Positions 57,595 through 64,000 of a DNA stretch of 64,000 nucleotides are shown here, in pieces (position 1 is the first letter of the stretch; the number at the start of each line of letters is the position of its first letter). The notes beneath the pieces are model-generated. The model was not told where the DNA came from. It saw only the letters and a list, made by a program, of their open reading frames with translations, and made no database searches. The stretch is taken from contig JAWQUS010000022.1 of assembly GCA_036365455.1 (NCBI GenBank), forward strand, positions 7,378,001-7,442,000, read 5' to 3'. Origin of the DNA: Macrosoma leucophasiata (lineage: Eukaryota > Arthropoda > Insecta > Lepidoptera > Hedylidae). Made by a program: the position numbers and the translations under genes.

Positions 57595-60475
57595 CAGTGT
57601 TGCCAACTTAGTGGATTTTCCACTAGATCTGGTGGTTTAGACACCCCATTCGGTGAAAAAAAAAGGTTTCAGTGGCTAGTAGACTATTTAGTGGTTTAGG
57701 CTTATTCCCGTTAGTGGTAAGGTTCGAAGTTTACCACTAAAAATGATCTAGTATTTGTCTAGGAAAAAAAAAAAATTTTATGAAGAACACAGGCACACAG
57801 AACAGGCAAAAAGGGAATATTTTGTTGTGTAGGCAACACCAACCGAATTCAAGCCTGTCGGCTGTCGGGAATTCCCCGAAAATTGTTTATGATTTTCTTG
57901 AATGAACATGAACTTTATATGTACCTACTACTATTGGGTAAAGTTTGATTTGAATCGAAAGACAAGACTTAGTTGTTATTTATTTACTCAGTCAGTCAGT
58001 TCAGTGAACAGTACAGTTCGCTATTGTTTTCGAATCTCTTAATGATACTTAGGTACTTCATAATCTGTTTGGCGCTGTTAAATTATTTTTGAAATAATTT
58101 TAGATAATATGTAATAAGCCACAGTACACCCAAAAGTTTCGAGATTGTTGGTTACGTGACCCAGGATTAAAGGATCGGTTGCAAGTTGTGGAAAGTACTG
58201 GTGGTCCAGTACCTAAGTGCAAGTTGTGTGGTACGTTATTAAGGAATCATTATGGAGATTTAAAGAATCATGGATTATCTAAAAAGCACCAGCAAAATTC
58301 AAAGGTGCGTATATTATGAATTTTTGTACAAAATGTCACAGGCAAGACTTGCGAGTGGATATTTACTATCGAACCAAAGAGTGTCGACCACTTTTGACAT
58401 GACTAATTACTGCGAATGAATGAACGCGACTAATGATGAGATATATCTTTATAAAATGATTATTTTATGCAGATTCCATATCATTAATTAGATTTTTTAA
58501 GGCTATTCAGAAAAAAAACTATTTTAATTCATATAACATCTATAAACTCATAGTTTCAGATAGAAACCAGCCATTTTGAATAAATAATTGTTTTTTGGAT
58601 TACCAAATAATCAAAAAGCCAATATGATTTTGGTATGTTGTTGATAATAATTAATAATAGAATTGATGCAATACTTTCAATATTAGTCAGCCTATTTAAA
58701 AATCGTGTGACAGGTCTGTGTATGTATGGAGAATTGGCATGCTTATTTTGTTTTCGAATGTGTAACACTAGCTAGCTTTCGGGCGCGGTTTTGGTTGCAT
58801 TAAATTTGGTTTTTGCATGATACATTTACTAATTTTGGTTCTCTTTCTTTCACAGCTTGTTACTAAGCAACCAAAATTGCCTTTCAAAATAGATAGCATG
58901 GGGAAAAAGAAAGAAGAAGGAAGGCTAGCGTTATTTACAGCGGCACATACCAGCATTCGTGTAGTGGATCATATGGGGGAGGTTATTAATCACATCTCAA
59001 ATTATTAAGAATGTTTTAGCACCCCATTTTACACAAAATCTAAAAGAAGATTTAAAAGATCAACCCTATAGTTTATTAATTGACGAATCAACAGATATTT
59101 CTGTTCATAAATATTTGGGAATAATAATTATTTATTACAGTTGCACTCACAAAAAAATTACATCCACGTATTTAGATATTCCAATGCTCTACGAGTGTGA
59201 TGCAGACGGGATTATTGCCGGTATAAAAGCGTCGCTCACTCTGTTCGGTATACCTCTACAGAATTTAATGGGAATCGGAACTGATAATGCTGCAATCATG
59301 ACAGGAGTTAATAACGGTGTGCATGCCAAATTAAAAAGAGAACTGCCCAATCTAGTTTTGGTGCGCTGCATTTGTCATTCATAACAATTGGCTGTTTCTA
59401 CAGCAACAAAGCAGTTCTTACCCAGGAATCTCGAATTCATTATTAAAGAAACATTTGGTTCAGCCGTTCTTCATCGCGGCAAACTGCCTACAAAGAACTA
59501 TACAAACTTATAAACGATGGTCATGACCCTTTAAAAATTGTACAATCTTGCCAAACTAGGTGGCTTTGGCTTTTTTTGGCACACTCAGTGGTTGGAACTG
59601 AAAGCACACTTTAATTTGGCCAAGCTAAATGTTACACAGCAGAATTGCTACATGCAATGTACTCTGATGACGTGAATTATGCATATATTTTGTATATCCA
59701 ATTCTGACAAATGTAACCAGGGTTAATAAATTATTTGAATCTAAAGACGCAGATCACACAAAACTTTATAACGAACTAATAAATTTAATTGATATACTTG
59801 TTGCTATGATAATATTGCCTACCAGAAAGTAGATATTTTTACGCAAAATATTCAAGATTTTATAGATACGAAATGTTATTTGGGGTACAGATTTGAAATT
59901 AAATTTTAAAGGACTACCACCTGCTCAGGAAGAAGGAATCCGCAATAAGTGCATTCAGTTTATCGTATGTTTGATTCAAGAATTGAAAACTTGGAGCTGA
60001 TGAAAAGTATTCAAAGAATCAGCGTAGAACATGCACTCTCTCATAACAAAGAAACGATTACTGACTTGATGTCGCATTTTAATAAAAATCAAGTAGATAT
60101 TGCAAAAGTTGTTGAGCAGTGGCGTCAAATACATCTACTAAGTTGGATAAATACGAAAGATACTAAGGAATTTTGGCACGAAGTAATGGAATTCGAAGAT
60201 ATAGTAGGAGAAAACAGATTTAAAGATTTAGCCACATTTGCGATATCTCTATTAGTTTTACCTCACTCTATTTCACTATTACACGTTCATAATACTAAAT
60301 TATCGCTCTACATCTGCGTGTAAAGCGATTATTTAGTATTATGAACGTGGTCAAGATGAAACAGAGAAACCGAATGAAATTTGATCTCCTTCCATCTAAA
60401 AAAATCGGCACTAAAGAAATTTATTTTGTACAAAGTGCAGATGAAGCTGATTCCTCAGAAGACGATCTTCTTTAG
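57595..60475 (+). mobile_element. hAT-type DNA transposon, right end missing
   Basis: Left terminus cagtgttgccaac is the usual start of hAT elements. It encloses the transposase pseudogene. No matching right terminus was found before the BEL/Pao element. Confidence 0.65.
58096..60475 (+). pseudogene. hAT transposase with BED-like zinc finger, degenerate
   Basis: Exon 1 (to 58304) encodes a C2H2/BED-like finger (CKLC .. H..GLSKKH) and ends at GTGCGT. The intron closes at tttcacag (58855). Exon 2 starts LVTKQPKLPF, then SLLIDESTDIS and GTDNAAIMTG (hAT catalytic region), CICHS, and near the end VKRLFSIMNVVKMKQRNRM (hAT dimerisation region), stop at 60475. Frameshifts at ~59000, a stop after CICHS (59384), several losses at 59400-59950, and a small inverted duplication at 60283-60348 break it. 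The initiator ATG is damaged. Confidence 0.8.
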
Positions 60476-61148
60476 TTAGATAGTTATGTAGGTACTTACA
60501 TAATTGTATCTTTTTTTGTGTATGTGTATAATTTTGAGTGTGGACTGTAGGTTTTAATGGCGTTTAAGACTAATTCAAGAAATGAAAAAAATACACACAT
60601 TCACTTGCACTGATTTTATTGCGACTGACATTTTAAAAAGACAGACATAAAGAAGTATAATAAATTTATGGCCAGTACTGAATACAATTCGAACATGCCG
60701 CCCACCAAAGGACAACAGTCCTTTACATGCTAAACAATAATTAAGAAACATTTAGATCTGTTCTGAACAAATTGCTTCGAATCCTACAAATACAGTGTTA
60801 GATTTCTATCAATTAGCAAGATGACTGAAACCTTAACATGCTTACATAAATCATGAACAAAAATAATTCCTAAAAACCTAATAACAACTATTATTCCTAC
60901 TAATCACCTAAACATTTTGAATTTCATTACAAAGTTATTCGTAAAGTTAGCCGTAATTATACCTAACCAAAGTTACACAGAAAAATAATGTTTGATCCTT
61001 TTGATAAAATTATTATAACTCAATATTGATAAACTTGCATGTTAGTTGTGAAGATGTATACAAAAAAACATAAATGAAACTATTTTTTAATCATTCAAAA
61101 ATACTAAACAACATAAAAAACTAAAGTATTGTAATTAACAATATTTTG
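60476..61148 (-). other. Probable 3' LTR region of the BEL/Pao element
   Basis: Lies directly downstream of the pol stop on the minus strand and has no ORF. The LTR is expected here, but its borders cannot be fixed because the other LTR is outside the window. Confidence 0.4.
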
Positions 61149-64000
61149 TTACTTAGTCTCTACAGGTAAATAACAAAGTTTTGATATGGAACGTTTAACC
61201 ACATCACTTGAACATTTTACACTGTAAACCCTTGTTACATTGTCTGGCCCAGGATGTTTAGCAATTATTCGCCCTAGAGGCCACTTGCCCGGAGGCAACT
61301 GTTCATTTTTTAATAGCACAATGTCACCTATTTCAAACTCTTTAATGCGCTTTAACCACTTGGGACGTTCTTGAAGCCTAGATAAATACTCGGATTGCCA
61401 CCGATGCCAAAATTCACTCACTAGTCTTTGAACATATTGCCACCGTGATAAACGATTCAAATTAAGATCGCGAAGATCTGGACTAGGTATGGTGACCGGT
61501 GCTTCGCCGATCAGAAAATGACCTGGTGTGAGTATCTTGAAGTCAGTGTCTGTGGTGTCAATGGGTGTCAAGGGCCTGGAATTCAAGCATGCCTCAATTT
61601 GGCATAGCGTAGTCGACATTTCTTCAAAAGTAAGTCTGGCTGTTAAAATTCGTCGAAGGTGATGTTTGACTGACTTCACCCCGGCTTCCCATAGGCCACC
61701 AAAATTGGGGCTGTATGGGGGAATGAAGTGCCATTGTGTTCCCTCGGAAGCCAATATATTATTCAAATGACCTGGTAGTTCAAGGTTGGTACTCTTCCAT
61801 GCTTCTGCCAGGTGTTTATTGGCCCCAACGAAGTTCCTCCCTTGATCACTCCATATATGAGTACACCTTCCTCTGCGTGCAATGAATCTATGGAAAGCCC
61901 CTATAAATGATTCCGAAGACAGGTCGCCTACCAATTCCAGGTGAATGGCCTTGGTCACCATACAAATAAAAATTGCTATGTATGCCTTGTTTGATTTTGC
62001 TCCTCTACCTCTTGTCATTAGAACTTGCAATGGGCCGGCAAAATATACTCCACTATGCTGGAATGGTCGTGCTGGAGTAGTGCGAACCCTAGGTAAGTCT
62101 GCCATGATTTGACTTCTTATCGCCGCCCTTTGCCTTGTACAAATTATGCATCTATGTAAATATGCCTTTACTGCATTTTTAATTCCAAGAATCCAGTATT
62201 TAGACCTAATGTAACAGACCATCAGCTGTATGCCACCGTGCAATGTCCTTTGATGTGCATCAGCAATGATTAAATGAGCTAAAGTAGACATGTTGTTCAT
62301 GATAATAGGATGTCTAGACTCGTCTTCTAAATCCGAGTTTCTCAATCTGCCGCCCACCCTGAGAATATTGCGGCTGTCTAAGAATGGATTTAGAGATTTA
62401 AGCCTACTACTCCTTTTTACATACTGCTTGTTTGTTATTCTATCTATCTCTTCAACAAAGGTTTCCCTTTGTGCTAACCTTATGCATGTTTTTAATGATT
62501 CATCTAGTTCTTCCACTGTTATAGGTCTGTCTATGTTACTTGAATTTTTATTATAATTTAAAAATCTTCTACTATATACTATTACTCTCGTCATCTCCTC
62601 TAACGAATCAAAATTCTCAAAGTTAATCTTGTATTTTTCTTCAATTTTTAAATTAACTTGTATTTTCTTTCTATCTATATCTGTGGGCAAATTAAGTCTT
62701 AAAAAATGTATTTCTTGATCTCTTAGCCAATCTGGCCCTTCCCACCATAGTTTGTTTCCAATCAATTCTGTTAGTTCAAGCCCTCTCGAACCTATATCCG
62801 CAGGATTCTCCATAGATTGTACATGAAACCATCGAGAGTTGCTTAAATTGTCCAATATTTCCACCACTCGATTGCTTACAAATACCTTCCATCTCGATGG
62901 ATCTCCACATATCCATGACAAAACTACTAATGAATCTGTCCATGCATATACTCCTTCGACAGGTAACCTCATCGCCTCTTTAACTTGAGTTAACAATCTT
63001 GCCAATAAAACTGCTCCACAAAGCTCAAGGCGTGGCACTGAAATAGGCCTTACGGGCGCCACTCTTGTCTTTGAAGCCACAATACCAGTTTTTATTTTAC
63101 CATCTTTAGTTTGAACTCTGTAATATACAACAGCACAATAAGCCTTATTTGACGCATCACAGTACCCATGCAGAGTGATATTATCCAATTCTTTCCTATC
63201 TGTTTCAATCCATCTCTTGATCTGTACTATATTTAAATTCTTAAAACTACTTCTTATTCTCAACCATTCTTCCTTAAGGCTATCTCCTACATATTCGTCC
63301 CAATCCAATCTTTCCATCCAAAGTTTCTGAATCAGTATTTTCGCTGGAATGATAGCTGCACTTAACCATCCAAGGGATCAAATAATCTTTGAATATCTGC
63401 TAAAATGTTTCTTTTTGTAATAATTTCTGGTTGAGAAGGTAATTTTAATTGATACTGAAATGAATCTGTTGACATGTTCCAAACAAGTCCTAAAGTTTTA
63501 ATTGTACATTGATTTGAGTCTCCATTCCCCTTTTCTTCTTCAATTTGAAATTCATCTAAAAACTCCTTACTATTTGAAGCCCATTTTTATAAAATAAATC
63601 CACCCTTCTTTAGTATATCTGTAATTTCTTTGCCTAATTGTATAGCTTCCTTAATTGTAAAACTACCACTCATACAGTCATCAACATAAAAGTCTTCTCT
63701 TATAATTCTTGCTGCTTCTGAACAATCACTACCCTCATCTTCGGCTAGTTGCATTTAGGTCTTGACCGCTAAATATGGTGCTGAGGCAGTGCCAAATGTA
63801 ACTCGCAATAGACGGTATTCTTCTATTTCTTCGTCTGTATTCTTTCTCCATAAAATCCTCTGTAAATCTGCATCTTCCTTTGTTACTTCGACCATTCTAT
63901 ACATCTTCTGAATGTCAGCGACGAAGCAAACTGGTTTTAAACGCCATCTCATGACAAGCTTTCGAAGGTCTTCTTGGAGCCGAGGTCCTGTCATGAGTAT
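61149..64000 (-). pseudogene. BEL/Pao retrotransposon pol, degenerate, runs off the right edge
   Basis: Minus strand. 63994-63755: RT palm part (FVADIQKMYRMVEV). 63754-63318: FYVDDCMSGS (RT YVDD box), but a TAA near 63758, another near 63590 and a frameshift near 63370 break it. From 63317 a 722-aa open stretch holds the RNase H-like Pao domain (HGYCDASNKAYCAVVY), the integrase zinc finger (H..H..C..C around RTLHGGIQ .. CIICTRQ), the integrase core (SDQGRNFVGA, SPNFGGLWEAGVKSVK) and a DUF5641-like tail to the TAA at 61149. The first integrase catalytic position reads GVYFAGP, with Tyr where Asp is expected. The element is inactive but not old in its 3' half. Confidence 0.85.

Overview
The window looks like insect nuclear DNA, most likely from a lepidopteran. 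It is AT-rich, its protein-coding genes are split by introns with GT..AG borders, and it is packed with mariner, hAT, Ty3/gypsy, BEL/Pao, LINE, tRNA-derived SINE and MITE copies of a moth/butterfly kind. No bacterial operon, CRISPR array or prophage is present. The species cannot be named from the sequence alone.

Two cellular genes can be rebuilt exon by exon with consistent splice phases. UFC1, the E2-like enzyme for the ubiquitin-fold modifier UFM1, lies on the plus strand at 3739-8318. It has four exons and encodes 168 aa with the catalytic Cys at residue 116. A fatty acyl-CoA reductase (FAR) lies on the minus strand from 42028 down to 17036. It has ten coding exons and encodes 526 aa. A second FAR last exon sits at 9093-9459. 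It has the same 367-nt length and splice phase as the first and an intact reading frame, but it has no other FAR exon beside it. A candidate first coding exon of an unidentified gene lies on the minus strand at 1198-1291, head-to-head with UFC1.

Layout. 1-3.7 kb: candidate myristoylated-protein exon and AT-rich DNA with one SINE-B copy. 3.7-8.3 kb: UFC1 with repeat-filled introns. 8.3-17 kb: MITEs, the extra FAR exon, a broken mariner and an element with unusual perfect palindromes. 17-42 kb: FAR, whose introns hold a DUF7869-like DNA transposon (19.6-22.0 kb), many SINEs, LINE fragments, tRNA-like repeats, and a 1.7-kb array of six 306-bp tRNA-like units arranged as a giant inverted repeat (39.7-41.4 kb). 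42-49.6 kb: SINEs and a decayed gypsy pol end. 49.7-56.2 kb: a gypsy-type LTR retrotransposon with nested SINE, LINE and tRNA-like insertions and a 33-bp minisatellite. 56.3-57.5 kb: a second mariner. 57.6-60.5 kb: a hAT pseudogene. 61-64 kb: a BEL/Pao pol pseudogene running off the right edge.

The most unusual signals are: (1) the palindromic tRNA-like array, bounded by a 13-bp target duplication, inside the first mapped FAR intron; (2) a SINE inside the gypsy element carrying about 20 strand-biased A-to-G changes with an ADAR-like neighbour preference, ending at the SINE borders; (3) the duplicated FAR last exon; (4) two back-to-back perfect or near-perfect palindromes with one-base centres at 16.3 kb; (5) a 99-bp higher-order repeat of N-x-T-bearing 11-aa units just before the gypsy 3' LTR. 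All comparisons were made by eye within this window, without database searches.
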